NCBI GenBank assembly: GCA_937872385.1
Contig: CALMSO010000005.1
Span: forward strand, 62,001-126,000
Origin: an uncultured Saprospiraceae bacterium
GTDB lineage: Bacteria; Bacteroidota; Bacteroidia; Chitinophagales; Saprospiraceae
Length of the DNA: 64,000 bases
Direction of reading: 5' to 3'
Shown in pieces: positions 1 to 9,244 of this stretch. Position numbers and translations under genes: made by a program. The notes under the pieces were generated by a model. It saw only the letters and a program-made list of their open reading frames with translations, searched no databases and was not told the origin of the DNA. How positions within the stretch are numbered: position 1 is the first letter of the stretch; each line of letters begins with the position of its first letter.

Positions 1-1424
1 GTTATATACTCAATGCCGGCCATAGCCGAAAAATCTTCCAGATGCTCGGCCGACAAGTTCTGGCTGTAGCAGGTATGGTGCGCACCGCCCGCTAATATCC
101 AAGCGGTAGCGGCGGTTTTCAAATCGGGCTTGCAGCGCCAGAGCACACGTGCTACCGGCAGTTTTGGCAGGTCGGCTTCGGGCTTGATGGCTTCTACTTC
201 ATTGACTAACAGGCGAAAACGATTGCCCATATCAATGATGGAAGCGTTGAGCGCAGGGCCCGGAGCTACACCAAAAACGAGGCGAACCGGATCGGCTTTG
301 CCACCAATACCTAAGGGGTGTATTTCACAGCGCGGCTTGCCCATAGCGATGCCCTCGCAGATTTCGAGCATGTGCGCTCCCAGCACGGCCATGCCGTCGG
401 GGTGAAAATGATACGTATAATCTTCCATAAATGAGTTACCGCCTGGCAGGCCGGCAGCCATTACCTTCATAGCGCGTACGAGTGCTGCGGTTTTCCAGTC
501 GCCTTCCGCACCAAAACCATACCCTTCGTTCATCAGGCGTTGCACGGCGATACCTGGCAATTGGGTAAGCCCATGCAAATCTTCAAAAGTATTGGTAAAT
601 CCTTTAAAATCACCTTCTTGCAAAAACTGCCGCAGGCCCGCCTCTATGCGAGCCGCCTCGCGCAGGGCCGTATGTTGAGCGCCGCCTTTGCGCAGCGTAG
701 GCACCAGTTCATATTGATCCTCATATAGGTGTACGAGTTCATCCACTTGGCTACCGCCCACCCGATCTATATGAGCTACCAAATCACCGATGCCATAGCC
801 ATTCACCGAATAGCCAAATTGCATTTCGGCTTCTACCTTATCGCCTTCCGTGACGGCTACTTGGCGCATATTGTCGCCGAGACGTGCAAATTTAGCGCCC
901 TGCCAATCGTGCCAGCCGGCTGCCGCCCGGCTCCAGATATTAATCCGCTCGACTACCTCCGGGTCCTGCCAATGACCGGCAATTACCTTTCGATTCATAC
1001 GCATGCGCGTGCCGATGAAACCAAACTCCCGATCGCCGTGCGCCGACTGGTTGAGGTTCATAAAATTCATATCAATCGAAGCCCAGGGGATATCCCGATT
1101 GTACTGCGTATGCAGATGTAGCAAAGGTTTTTGCAATATTTTCAGCCCGCGAATCCACATTTTGGCTGGCGAAAAAGTGTGCATCCAGCAAATCAGCCCG
1201 ATGCAACGCTCATTGGCCTGTGCCTCCATACAAAGCTGGTAAATGCTTTCCGGAGTAGTCAAAACAGGTTTGAAAATAATCGAAACGGGTATCTTTTGCT
1301 CCGTATCCAATGCTTTGGCAATCGCCAGAGCGTGGTCGGTCACTTGTTGTAGTATTTCAGATCCATACAGATGCTGACTTCCTGTAACAAACCAAACTTC
1401 CAGTTTTTGCAAATTCTTAATCAT
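1..1424 (-). CDS. araA: L-arabinose isomerase (3' end beyond window)
   Basis: Converts L-arabinose to L-ribulose in the cytoplasm, the first step of the araBAD route. The frame is open from the ATG at 1424 to the window edge, giving about 474 residues of a family that is usually near 500, so about 25 C-terminal residues are missing. Near the N-terminus it reads [14 protein letters not shown], the family's opening motif. Later it has the [12 protein letters not shown] segment and the [11 protein letters not shown] segment, which carries a metal-ligand histidine. An in-frame ATG at 1508 would add 28 residues, but the 1424 start matches the usual N-terminus. It lies downstream of araB and araD on the same strand, with the HAD gene between. 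Identity is near certain from motifs and neighbours. Confidence 0.95.
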   Translation of the reverse strand, partial: MIKNLQKLEVWFVTGSQHLYGSEILQQVTDHALAIAKALDTEQKIPVSIIFKPVLTTPESIYQLCMEAQANERCIGLICWMHTFSPAKMWIRGLKILQKPLLHLHTQYNRDIPWASIDMNFMNLNQSAHGDREFGFIGTRMRMNRKVIAGHWQDPEVVERINIWSRAAAGWHDWQGAKFARLGDNMRQVAVTEGDKVEAEMQFGYSVNGYGIGDLVAHIDRVGGSQVDELVHLYEDQYELVPTLRKGGAQHTALREAARIEAGLRQFLQEGDFKGFTNTFEDLHGLTQLPGIAVQRLMNEGYGFGAEGDWKTAALVRAMKVMAAGLPGGNSFMEDYTYHFHPDGMAVLGAHMLEICEGIAMGKPRCEIHPLGIGGKADPVRLVFGVAPGPALNASIIDMGNRFRLLVNEVEAIKPEADLPKLPVARVLWRCKPDLKTAATAWILAGGAHHTCYSQNLSAEHLEDFSAMAGIEYI

Positions 1425-1529
1425 GACCAATTGGGTATTTGTTTGATGATATTTGTTTGTTTCTGTAGATTTTAAATTAAAACCATTTTGTAAAATGCTG
1501 GTTTCCATAATTATAAGAATTAAAAAACT

Positions 1530-2189
1530 TTAAAATCCATCGTATATTTGCGCTATGCTGAGCTGGGTGAAGTCCTGCAAAAATCCGCGCACATTCGGAA
1601 AATGACTAAACTCCTCCGGCGTGTGCGTTGTGGTGACAATCCATGCGGGGCAGCCAGCCCGATAGGCAGTCTCTGCGCCCGTGGGACTATCTTCAAATAC
1701 AACACACTGATTCAGTGGCAATTGCATGCCCGCAGCTGCTTTTTGTAAAACCTCCGGGTCGGGTTTTCCTTTCGTCACATGCCCAGCGTGCACCACTGCC
1801 GTGAAAAAATGGCGAATGTTCAACTCGTCCAGAACAAAATCTACATTCTCGGCCGGAGCCGCGGTGGCAATGCTCAGCGTAAGTCCAGCCGCCTGTGCCT
1901 CTTGCAAAAAATCTGGCAGCCCATCCAGCAATTTCAATTCTGGCAGAAAAATCTGGCGGTACTCTGCTTCTTTTTCATAGGCAATGCGGTGGCGCTCCTG
2001 CGGTGAAAACCGGTCGCCAAACAATCGCTCGATAATCTCTTCATTTACTCCATGCACCGAAGCCTTTACTTCGGCCAAAGTCATTTCCAATCCCAGCGCA
2101 GCCAGTTTTCGCTGCCATGCCCGATGATGCACCATCATATTGTCCACCATTGTACCATCCATGTCAAAAATAAATCCTTTGATTTCCAT
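1530..2189 (-). CDS. HAD-superfamily phosphatase, beta-phosphoglucomutase-like
   Basis: A 219-residue cytoplasmic haloacid-dehalogenase-fold hydrolase. The start at 2189 is chosen because MEIKGFIFDMDGTMVDN puts the DxD nucleophile motif (D9, D11) at the usual place; a start at 2258 would add 23 residues unlike the family. The helical cap follows (about 20-90), then motif II in LSIATAA, the motif III lysine in KGKPDPEVL, and the motif IV acidic pair in CVVFEDSPTG. This is the subgroup that contains beta-phosphoglucomutase and small sugar-phosphate phosphatases. It sits between araD and araA on the same strand, so a role on a pentose phosphate is plausible, for example clearing a dead-end sugar phosphate. 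The substrate cannot be read from sequence. Confidence 0.85.
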   Translation of the reverse strand: MEIKGFIFDMDGTMVDNMMVHHRAWQRKLAALGLEMTLAEVKASVHGVNEEIIERLFGDRFSPQERHRIAYEKEAEYRQIFLPELKLLDGLPDFLQEAQAAGLTLSIATAAPAENVDFVLDELNIRHFFTAVVHAGHVTKGKPDPEVLQKAAAGMQLPLNQCVVFEDSPTGAETAYRAGCPAWIVTTTHTPEEFSHFPNVRGFLQDFTQLSIAQIYDGF

Positions 2190-2280
2190 GTCGTTTTTTG
2201 TGCACAAAATAGCGGTTGTACCCGGCAAAGTTTGCTGATTAGCAGAACAGTTTTGCAAAAAACACCGCCTACGCAGGTTT

Positions 2281-2982
2281 TCATTGCTGCCCGTAGTAAG
2301 CGTGCTTGCCGTGCTTTCGTTCGTAATGCTTCTGTATCAAAGCGGCTTTCAGGCGCGGTGCCTCGGGCCGGATTGTGCAGGTTAGGTATGCCATTCTGGC
2401 AATTTCTTCCAGCACGGCACTATTATAAACTGCTTTTTCGGCGGTCTTTCCCCAAGTAAACGGTGCGTGATTGCCCAGCAAAATCATTTCTACTTCTTCA
2501 TAATTGTAGCCGCGGCGCTCAAAATCATGTAATATTTGAAATCCCGTTTCGTATTCATAATCGCCTTGTATCATATCATCGCTCATCGGTGGCGCGCAGG
2601 GCACATCCACTGTGAGGTGATCGGCGTGTGTGGTGCCCAATATCGGTATATCAAGCTGGGTTTGTGCCCAAGCAGTAGCGTAGGTAGAATGGGTATGCGC
2701 GACGGCACCAATTTTTTCCCAGTGCCGGTATAGCACCGCGTGGGTTTTGGTATCGGAGGAAGGGCGCAGATTGCCTGCCACCACTTGCCCGTCGAAGTCC
2801 ACAATGACCATATTTTCGGGGTGCAATTGCTCGTAGGGCATACCCGAAGGCTTGATGGCAAAAACGCCCTTATCGTGGTCGGCCACACTTACATTACCAA
2901 AGGTAAAAACTACCAATCCCAGACGCGGTAATTGTATATTCGCCTCATAGGCAGCTTCTTTTATAAATTGATACTTATTCAT
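2281..2982 (-). CDS. araD: L-ribulose-5-phosphate 4-epimerase
   Basis: Converts L-ribulose 5-phosphate to D-xylulose 5-phosphate, which enters the pentose phosphate pathway. Its 233 residues match the usual 231. It is a class II aldolase-fold enzyme. The zinc-binding histidines are visible as H96 and H98 in AHTHST and H172 in GNHAPFTWG, one residue offset from the E. coli enzyme. D77 in SSDTKTH matches its acidic catalytic position. The phosphate-binding loop FGNVSVAD is near residue 28. It lies 150 bp downstream of araB. The gap holds a possible internal minus-strand promoter element (TAAATTTG, 3062-3069) with poor -33 spacing. Confidence 0.95.
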   Translation of the reverse strand: MNKYQFIKEAAYEANIQLPRLGLVVFTFGNVSVADHDKGVFAIKPSGMPYEQLHPENMVIVDFDGQVVAGNLRPSSDTKTHAVLYRHWEKIGAVAHTHSTYATAWAQTQLDIPILGTTHADHLTVDVPCAPPMSDDMIQGDYEYETGFQILHDFERRGYNYEEVEMILLGNHAPFTWGKTAEKAVYNSAVLEEIARMAYLTCTIRPEAPRLKAALIQKHYERKHGKHAYYGQQ

Positions 2983-3080
2983 ATATCAGCCATTGAAAAT
3001 TTTCATTAAGCGCCGGGACGTAATTATTCTTAATACGCAAAACACATAAACCACTGATTATCAAATTTATAACATTCCAA

Positions 3081-3117
3081 AATAACAAATAACAAGTAAC
3101 CGTGCCCCATTACTTAC
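3081..3117. repeat. Dispersed intergenic word, family E (TAACAA..CCCCATTACTTAC)
   Basis: An AT-rich run of TAACAA-type words followed by CCCCATTACTTAC, between araB and araD. The same composite occurs at 49161-49190 and, in related or partial form, at 14474-14527, 27287-27315 (reverse) and 55401-55430 (reverse). It is always intergenic or just overlapping a stop codon. No function is known. Confidence 0.4.
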
Positions 3118-3132
3118 AACCCATTTTATTAC

Positions 3133-4821
3133 TCAATGAGATTCCAAAACCAAGCTCGACAAGGTAAAATCCTCGATTTTTTCTCCCAGTTCGGCGTATT
3201 TTTGATAAATAAGATCATACTTCGCTGCGGCCACGGCATCTGGAACATAAGTCGCATCAAAACCAGAACCCATGGTTTGCATAGCCATTTCTACTGTAGG
3301 ATGCACGCCAGCGGCCACCGCTGCAAACATTGCTGCGCCCAGCGCACAGGTCTGCTCGGAGCGGGCAATTCGTATCGGGCGATTTAGCACATCCGCCATT
3401 ATCTGCATTACCAACGGCGATTTTTTGGCTACGCCGCCCAGCCCTATCACGCCTTCAATGGGGATACCTTCAGCCACAAAACGATCAATAATCTTGCGCG
3501 CACCAAAGCAAGTAGCTTCTACCAAAGCCCGGAACACACGCGGTGCATCGCTGGCCAATTGCAAACCGGCAATCGCGCCTTTCAATACCTGGCTGGCGTC
3601 GGGTGTGCGGCGCCCATTCAGCCAGTCCAAAGCGATAATCCCATCCGCACCTGGCTCAATTTCGGCAGCGGCGGCGCTTAGCTCTGCCAACAAGCGGTCG
3701 GTGGCTTCTGCGGCTACCCGCTGGGCAGTGGCGGCATCCAGCAGTGGGCTGGCGGCTACCAAATGCTGTAAAGGCCAAGATAATAATTGCGTAAACCAAG
3801 CGTACACATCGCCAAAAGCAGATTGCCCGGCCTCCAATCCCAGCATACCGGGAATGACGGAGCCCTCTACCTGCCCGCAAATGCCCTTCACTACGTGCGT
3901 ACTAACTTCCGACAGCGGCGCCACAAGCATATCGCAGGTAGAAGTGCCCATGACCTTACTCAGATGGTAAGGCTCTATTTGCCCGCCTACCGCGCCCATG
4001 TGCGCATCGAAAGCGCCCACGCCGACGATAACGGACGGCGACAAGCCCAGACGCTCCGCCCACTCTGGTGACAGGGTGCCTGCGGGTTCGTCAGAAGTAT
4101 AGGTCTCGGAAAAAAGGCGTGTGCGCAAGCCGTCGAGAAGCGGATCGAGCGCTATCCAGAAATCATTTGGCGGCAAGCCATCGAAATCTTTGTGCCAAAG
4201 CGCTTTGTGCCCGGCCGCACATCGGCTGCGCTTCATTTGATGGACATCTGTACCGCCTGTGAGTAAGAAAGGTATCCAGTCGCAGTGCTCTACCCAAGAG
4301 TAGGCGGCCTGCCGAACGGCTGCGTCCACGCGCAGCGTGTGTAGTATTTTTGCCCAAAACCATTCCGAAGAGTAAACCCCGCCCGCGTATCGGCTGTAGT
4401 CAATCGGCCAACGCCCACACAAATCGTTAATTTCTGCGGCTTCGCGGATGGCGGTATGGTCTTTCCAAAGAAGGAACATGGCGTGCGGATGCTCGGCAAA
4501 CTGCGGCAATAGCGCTAAAGGGGTGCCTGTTTTATCCACTGCTACCGGCGTGGAGCCGGTGGTGTCTATTGCAATGCCTTTAATCTGTTCGGCACTACCG
4601 GCCGGAGCTGTCGCCAGTGCTTGCTGCACCACGATCTCTATGCCTTCTACATAATCTAATGGATGCTGCCTGAACTGGTTGCGCGCAGGATTGCAATACA
4701 GCCCTTTTTGCCAGCGCGGGTAGTAAAAAACTCCGCTCGCTATCTCGGTGCCGCTTTGTGTATCTACAATCAACGAGCGCACCGAATCTGTTCCGTAATC
4801 TATGCCAATTACGTAGCTCAT
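3133..4821 (-). CDS. araB: Ribulokinase
   Basis: Phosphorylates L-ribulose to L-ribulose 5-phosphate with ATP in the cytoplasm. Its 562 residues match the usual 560-566. It is an FGGY-family kinase. The N-terminal ATPase motif is GIDYGTDSVRSLIVD. The ribulokinase-type motif DTTGSTPVAVD is near residue 90, and the C-terminal nucleotide-binding segment GLGGVAKKSPLVMQI is near 455. It is the first gene of the arabinose group on the minus strand. Just upstream are a TAnnTTTG promoter element and a 19-bp dyad (4885-4913), so this is the probable regulated promoter of the cluster. No arabinose regulator or transporter is inside the window. Confidence 0.95.
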   Translation of the reverse strand: MSYVIGIDYGTDSVRSLIVDTQSGTEIASGVFYYPRWQKGLYCNPARNQFRQHPLDYVEGIEIVVQQALATAPAGSAEQIKGIAIDTTGSTPVAVDKTGTPLALLPQFAEHPHAMFLLWKDHTAIREAAEINDLCGRWPIDYSRYAGGVYSSEWFWAKILHTLRVDAAVRQAAYSWVEHCDWIPFLLTGGTDVHQMKRSRCAAGHKALWHKDFDGLPPNDFWIALDPLLDGLRTRLFSETYTSDEPAGTLSPEWAERLGLSPSVIVGVGAFDAHMGAVGGQIEPYHLSKVMGTSTCDMLVAPLSEVSTHVVKGICGQVEGSVIPGMLGLEAGQSAFGDVYAWFTQLLSWPLQHLVAASPLLDAATAQRVAAEATDRLLAELSAAAAEIEPGADGIIALDWLNGRRTPDASQVLKGAIAGLQLASDAPRVFRALVEATCFGARKIIDRFVAEGIPIEGVIGLGGVAKKSPLVMQIMADVLNRPIRIARSEQTCALGAAMFAAVAAGVHPTVEMAMQTMGSGFDATYVPDAVAAAKYDLIYQKYAELGEKIEDFTLSSLVLESH

Positions 4822-4884
4822 GCTTTTCGGGTTTCAGCGTTTTTTAAAAACCGGGAACTACCCGTTTGCTTCATTTTTGTTTTT

Positions 4885-4913
4885 AAGTGTATTTTTTACA
4901 CTTGTCAAAAGTA
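4885..4913 (-). promoter_or_regulatory. araB promoter with candidate operator dyad
   Basis: On the minus strand, TACTTTTG (4906-4913) matches the Bacteroidota -7 element TAnnTTTG. Directly downstream, over the expected transcription start, lies a perfect inverted repeat, AAGTGTA-TTTTT-TACACTT (4885-4903). A dyad over the start site is the classical place for a repressor operator. No good -33 TTG is present at the usual spacing. The araB start codon lies 64 bp beyond the dyad. The element match and dyad are seen directly; the regulatory role is inferred. Confidence 0.5.
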
Positions 4914-5037
4914 ACAATAGTTTGGAAAAAAAGAAAAAAATTTCCGAAAAATTTCTTTTCTAAGGATTTTTCAGTTGTTTTTTTTGCAAACAGCGCCGTG
5001 TACCCTCCAAAACGCACCTTTGCCACTACTCTACCGC

Positions 5038-6294
5038 TCATCCGAACCGTTCCGGTCGAAACAAACGCACATCAATCGAAGGCTTTTGGTTTTGTATCAT
5101 TTCCGTCACCAGTTTGCCGGTGGCGGGCCCCAGGCTCATACCCATCATGGCATGCCCAGTGGCGTAAGTAAGGTTGGCAAATTTTTCAGAGCGCCCGATA
5201 TAAGGTAGCCCGTCGGGGGTGCAGGGCCGAAAACCATGCCAGACGGTATCCAAAGGTGGCATCGCCGGCTTGAGCTCGGGATAGTACTGCGGAACCGATT
5301 CGAGGATGCCCGCCAGACGCGCAGGATTGATTTTTGTAGATAAGTTGCTGATTTCCAGCGTACCACCAATGCGCAAATCGCTACCCATCGGGGTGATGGC
5401 TACTCTCGCTTCGAGCAAAATAGTGGGATATAATGGTTTGATAACAGGGTGCTCAAGGGTAATGGAATAGCCTTTGCCGTCTTGCATCAGCAAGCGAATG
5501 CCCAGCATTTTCAATACTTTCGCCGACCAGGAACCGGCTGCCAGCACTACGTGTTCAACATTTAGTTGTTCGTTATTGGCTAATAAAATTTTATTAATCC
5601 GACCGTTGGTAGTTTCAAATCCATTTACTTTTTTATGCGAAAGCAAAACGACGCCGCTATTGCGCAAAGCCGTTTTCAGTTGGGTCATAAATTTATTAGA
5701 ATATAAATGCGCATCGCCGGGGTAAAAAACGCCGCCCGTTACATCCAATTTTATATTCGCCTCTAACTGTTGTACTTCGCTCGCATTCAACACTTTGGCT
5801 TCCAGACCAAGTGCATGGGCTTTTTCCGCTACTTCCGCCTCTTCGTGTAATGTTTTCGGATTTTTACATAACATCAATAAACCACGCGCTTCATAATCAA
5901 AATCAAAACCATCGGTTTGAGCAAAATTATGATATAATTTCTTGCTCAAATTATTAAAATCGCGTAGCACCGGCATGGCCTCACGCACGTTTTCCGGGGT
6001 ACACGAACGATAAAATTGCCACAACCATTGTAATAATTCAGCATTCAAACGCGGCTTGATGTAAAAAGGGCTCTTTGAATTAAACATCCAGCGAATGCCC
6101 TGCGTAATAACGCCCGGAGCCGCCATTGGAATAAAATGGCTGGGCACAATCATGCCCGCATTGCCATGCGAACAGCCGTCCATCAGGTCGCCCTGATCCA
6201 GCACCGTCACCTCAAAACCCGCTTGTCGCAAATACCAGGCAGTACAAAGCCCCGCTACACCTCCACCTATAATATGTATGTTCATAATTTTCAA
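5038..6294 (-). CDS. D-hydroxyproline / D-amino-acid dehydrogenase, FAD-dependent
   Basis: A DAO/DadA-family flavoprotein of 418 residues. In this context it should oxidise cis-4-hydroxy-D-proline, made by the epimerase encoded just upstream, to 1-pyrroline-4-hydroxy-2-carboxylate, passing electrons to the membrane chain. The N-terminal dinucleotide-binding motif HIIGGGVAGLCTAWYL is at about residues 7-22. A second FAD contact, VVLAAGSWS, lies near 255, and the C-terminal FAD-binding segment with GHAMMGMSLGPATGK near 385. An ATG three codons in (MNIHIIGGG) is an equally good start. It is the last gene of the hydroxyproline group, 212 bp after the epimerase gene. Plain D-amino-acid dehydrogenase is the alternative; the three neighbouring hydroxyproline genes favour the specific role. 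Confidence 0.82.
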   Translation of the reverse strand: MKIMNIHIIGGGVAGLCTAWYLRQAGFEVTVLDQGDLMDGCSHGNAGMIVPSHFIPMAAPGVITQGIRWMFNSKSPFYIKPRLNAELLQWLWQFYRSCTPENVREAMPVLRDFNNLSKKLYHNFAQTDGFDFDYEARGLLMLCKNPKTLHEEAEVAEKAHALGLEAKVLNASEVQQLEANIKLDVTGGVFYPGDAHLYSNKFMTQLKTALRNSGVVLLSHKKVNGFETTNGRINKILLANNEQLNVEHVVLAAGSWSAKVLKMLGIRLLMQDGKGYSITLEHPVIKPLYPTILLEARVAITPMGSDLRIGGTLEISNLSTKINPARLAGILESVPQYYPELKPAMPPLDTVWHGFRPCTPDGLPYIGRSEKFANLTYATGHAMMGMSLGPATGKLVTEMIQNQKPSIDVRLFRPERFG

Positions 6295-6506
6295 AGTATA
6301 TCAAAAAGAATCGAAAGAGAACTTACTTATTACATATAAATACACCTTTTTTTATTCAAAAACAGTATAATAACACAGCTATCAAATAAGCAATCGAACA
6401 TTGTTACTTATTATCTGAAATTATTTCAAACCTTTGATATTCATAACCTTACGACTTTTCATGCCAAACAATTATTATAACCTATCACCCATCACCTAAT
6501 CACCCA

Positions 6507-7508
6507 TTAAATAACCTGAAAACCATGTGCATAAGGATCATCCTCCGCATCAATAATAATATGATTATAACCTGTAATTTTTGCCCAGCCTTCAATACTC
6601 GGAATAATGGCCGGAAAACCGCCGCAAGTCGTTTCGGACGCTACCGTGCCCACAAATTGGCTGCCGATAATGCTCTCGTGCACAAACGCATCGCCGACCG
6701 TGAGCTTGCCCTGCGCAAACCATTGCGCCATGCGCGCCGAAGTGCCCGTGCCACAAGGCGAGCGGTCAATCGCCTTATCGCCATAAAACACCGCATTGCG
6801 CGCGTGCGCGTTGGGCGCGAGGGTTTTGCCCGTCCAGAGTATATGGCTCAAACCACTAATTTTTTCATCGGTTGGATGCTGAAATTCGTATAATTCATTG
6901 AGGCGCTTTCGGAGCACCGGGCTCCAGCGAATCAAGTCGCCAGCGGTATAATATTCCAAACCCGGAAAGTTTTTCTGCGGATCTACAATAGCATAAAAAT
7001 TGCCGCCGTAAGCTACATCCACTGTAATAATACCCAAATCAGGGCATTCCACTTCTAAGTTTTCTTTATATAAAAACGATGCAATATTCGTCAGGCACAC
7101 CGATTTTACTTTATTATTTACTTGTTGGTAAATAACTTTCACCAAACCGGCAGGCGTTTCTAATCTTAATGTACCCGGATTTTTGGGCTGTACCAAACCC
7201 TCCTCAATCATGATGGTCACAGTGCCAATGGTGCCGTGGCCGCACATGGGCAGGCAGCCGCTGGTTTCGATAAATAAAATGCCAATATCATTAGCTGGGT
7301 CGCTCGGCGGGTATAAAATACTGCCCGACATCATATCATGGCCGCGAGGTTCAAACATCAAGCCCTTGCGAATCCAGTCGTGGTGTTGTAAAAAATCGAG
7401 CCGTTTTTCACTCATATTATCGCCCTTGAGCGCCGGCCCGCCGGCTGCTACGAGCCGCACCGGATTGCCACAGGTGTGCGCATCTATGCAAAAGAAGGTT
7501 TTTTTCAT
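6507..7508 (-). CDS. 4-hydroxyproline 2-epimerase
   Basis: Interconverts trans-4-hydroxy-L-proline and cis-4-hydroxy-D-proline. It is a cytoplasmic, cofactor-independent member of the proline racemase family. The start at 7508 gives MKKTFFCIDAHTCGNPVRLV, the family N-terminus, and 333 residues; an in-frame ATG 24 bp upstream is less likely. The two catalytic cysteines of the epimerase type are both present: C89 in MCGHGTIGT and C252 in DRSPCGTGTSAR. This distinguishes it from the dehydratase branch, which lacks one cysteine. It lies between the dehydrogenase and semialdehyde dehydrogenase genes. Confidence in the function is high because all four pathway enzymes are adjacent. Confidence 0.93.
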   Translation of the reverse strand: MKKTFFCIDAHTCGNPVRLVAAGGPALKGDNMSEKRLDFLQHHDWIRKGLMFEPRGHDMMSGSILYPPSDPANDIGILFIETSGCLPMCGHGTIGTVTIMIEEGLVQPKNPGTLRLETPAGLVKVIYQQVNNKVKSVCLTNIASFLYKENLEVECPDLGIITVDVAYGGNFYAIVDPQKNFPGLEYYTAGDLIRWSPVLRKRLNELYEFQHPTDEKISGLSHILWTGKTLAPNAHARNAVFYGDKAIDRSPCGTGTSARMAQWFAQGKLTVGDAFVHESIIGSQFVGTVASETTCGGFPAIIPSIEGWAKITGYNHIIIDAEDDPYAHGFQVI

Positions 7509-7617
7509 AAAGTAAATGTATCCATTCACCAATACATGATGTATTTAGTGATTTTATCGGCTTTTTAATTATTTTAAGTAATATTTACTAAACAATTCTT
7601 ATTCCTAAATTTTCTAT

Positions 7618-9162
7618 TCAACTGATTTTCAATGAATTGCTATCACGTAGTGCTTCCGGCAATAAATTATCAGGGCAATCCTGAAACGCAATCGGGCGAG
7701 CAAAGCGCTTAATAGCACTGGTGCCCACCGAAGTAAAACGGCTGTCGGTGGTAGCCGGATACGGGCCGCCGTGCTGCATCGCATGACCAACCTCCACGCC
7801 CGTGGGTACGCCATTGAAAATCAAGCGCCCAACTTTCTCCTGCAAGTATTGCAATAGTGTTGGATACGCCAGTATTTCTGCGGCTTCGCCCATCACAGTC
7901 GCCGTCAATTGCCCCTGCAAGGCTGCGGCGACCTGCTCCATTTCCATTTGGTTTTTACATTTTACCAACAAAGAAAACGGCCCAAATATTTCCTCTTGCA
8001 AACGCGGATTCGCCAAGAAATCTTGCGCGGATACCGAGGCCACGGCCGGTGGCGCGTTTAGGGTTTCCTGAGCCTCGCTTGCCGCAAATTCAGTAGCTAC
8101 TTCGGCGATGCCCAGCATAGCGTTTTTGTGCTGTGTATAATTGCGATGAATACCCGGATTGAGCATAGTCAGCGCGGGCTGCGCCGCGAAAGCTGTTTGC
8201 AAAGCCCTTATAAAATGAGGCGTATCCGCATTTTCGATGCAGACCAATAATCCAGGATTGGTACAAAACTGTCCCGCGCCGAGATTGACCGAAGCGGCAA
8301 TTTGGGCCGCCAATGCATCGGCATCTTTTTTCAAGCGCTCCGGCAGCAGGAAAATCGGATTCACGCTGCCCATTTCAGCAAAAACCGGAATAGGTTCGGG
8401 GCGTTGATTCGCCAAATCAAACAATGCTCGGCCGCCGCGATGCGAGCCAGTAAAGGCCACTGCCCGGGTCAACGGGTGCTGCACAAGTGTTTCGCCAAGC
8501 CAAAAGCCGCGACCGTACAAAGTAGAAAAAACGCCATCGGGCATGCCGGTTTGCTGCGCCGCTTGCCGAATGGCATCAGCTACCAACGCGTTCGTGCCCG
8601 GGTGCGACTCGTGCGCTTTTACAATCACTGGGCAGCCGGCCGCCAGCGCCGAAGCGGTATCGCCGCCAGCCGTGGAAAACGCCAACGGAAAATTGCTCGC
8701 CGTGAACACCACCACCGGCCCCACTGCTACCAACATTTTGCGAATGTCGGGCTTGGGTGCAGGAGTGCGGTTGGGTTGCGCCCGGTCAATGGTCGCTTCC
8801 ACCCAAGAGCCTTCTTCTACCAGTTGAGCAAACAAGCGCAACTGCCCACAGGTACGCCCGCGCTCGCCGAGTATTCTGCCTTCCGGCAAACCGGATTCGG
8901 CTATGGCCCGCTGCACTAAGGTATCTCCTTGGTTTTCAATAGCTTCGGCAATAGCCCTTAGAAAAACGCCCCGCTGCTGCCCCGACACCTGGCGATATAC
9001 ACGCCAAGCGGACTGTGCCTTTTGCATGGCTTGCGCTACTTCCGCTTCGGTAGCTACCGCAAACGCGCCGGGCAGGCTTTCCTGCGTTGCCGGATTGAAG
9101 CCGCTGATGGTTTCGGTGCCCGCCGATGATAATTCGTAGCCAATGATGTTTTGTGTAAGCAT
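7618..9162 (-). CDS. 2-oxoglutarate semialdehyde (2,5-dioxovalerate) dehydrogenase
   Basis: An NAD(P)-dependent aldehyde dehydrogenase of 514 residues. It oxidises 2-oxoglutarate semialdehyde to 2-oxoglutarate, the last step of the hydroxyproline route. The catalytic cysteine is C300 in NLGAGQFCTNPG and the general base is E263 in VFAEMGSVNPI. Near residue 175 the segment GCPVIVKAHESHPGT is characteristic of the KGSADH branch rather than general ALDHs. The same activity also ends some oxidative pentose routes, but those need sugar dehydrogenase and dehydratase genes, which are absent here. It lies 82 bp downstream of the deaminase gene on the same strand. Confidence 0.92.
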   Translation of the reverse strand: MLTQNIIGYELSSAGTETISGFNPATQESLPGAFAVATEAEVAQAMQKAQSAWRVYRQVSGQQRGVFLRAIAEAIENQGDTLVQRAIAESGLPEGRILGERGRTCGQLRLFAQLVEEGSWVEATIDRAQPNRTPAPKPDIRKMLVAVGPVVVFTASNFPLAFSTAGGDTASALAAGCPVIVKAHESHPGTNALVADAIRQAAQQTGMPDGVFSTLYGRGFWLGETLVQHPLTRAVAFTGSHRGGRALFDLANQRPEPIPVFAEMGSVNPIFLLPERLKKDADALAAQIAASVNLGAGQFCTNPGLLVCIENADTPHFIRALQTAFAAQPALTMLNPGIHRNYTQHKNAMLGIAEVATEFAASEAQETLNAPPAVASVSAQDFLANPRLQEEIFGPFSLLVKCKNQMEMEQVAAALQGQLTATVMGEAAEILAYPTLLQYLQEKVGRLIFNGVPTGVEVGHAMQHGGPYPATTDSRFTSVGTSAIKRFARPIAFQDCPDNLLPEALRDSNSLKIS

Positions 9163-9244
9163 TATAAAAGGTTATTGTGCTATTCGTTATTTAGTAGTGA
9201 TTGTGATACAATTATAATAACACCGCTAAAAAGTGAATAACTTT

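Noticed and set aside
1424..1508. Upstream start for araA at 1508
   Set aside because: The extra 28 residues are polar and unlike other araA N-termini; the 1424 start aligns with the family.
3272..3970. Plus-strand open frame of 232 codons inside araB
   Set aside because: It is antisense to a complete kinase gene and has no family features.
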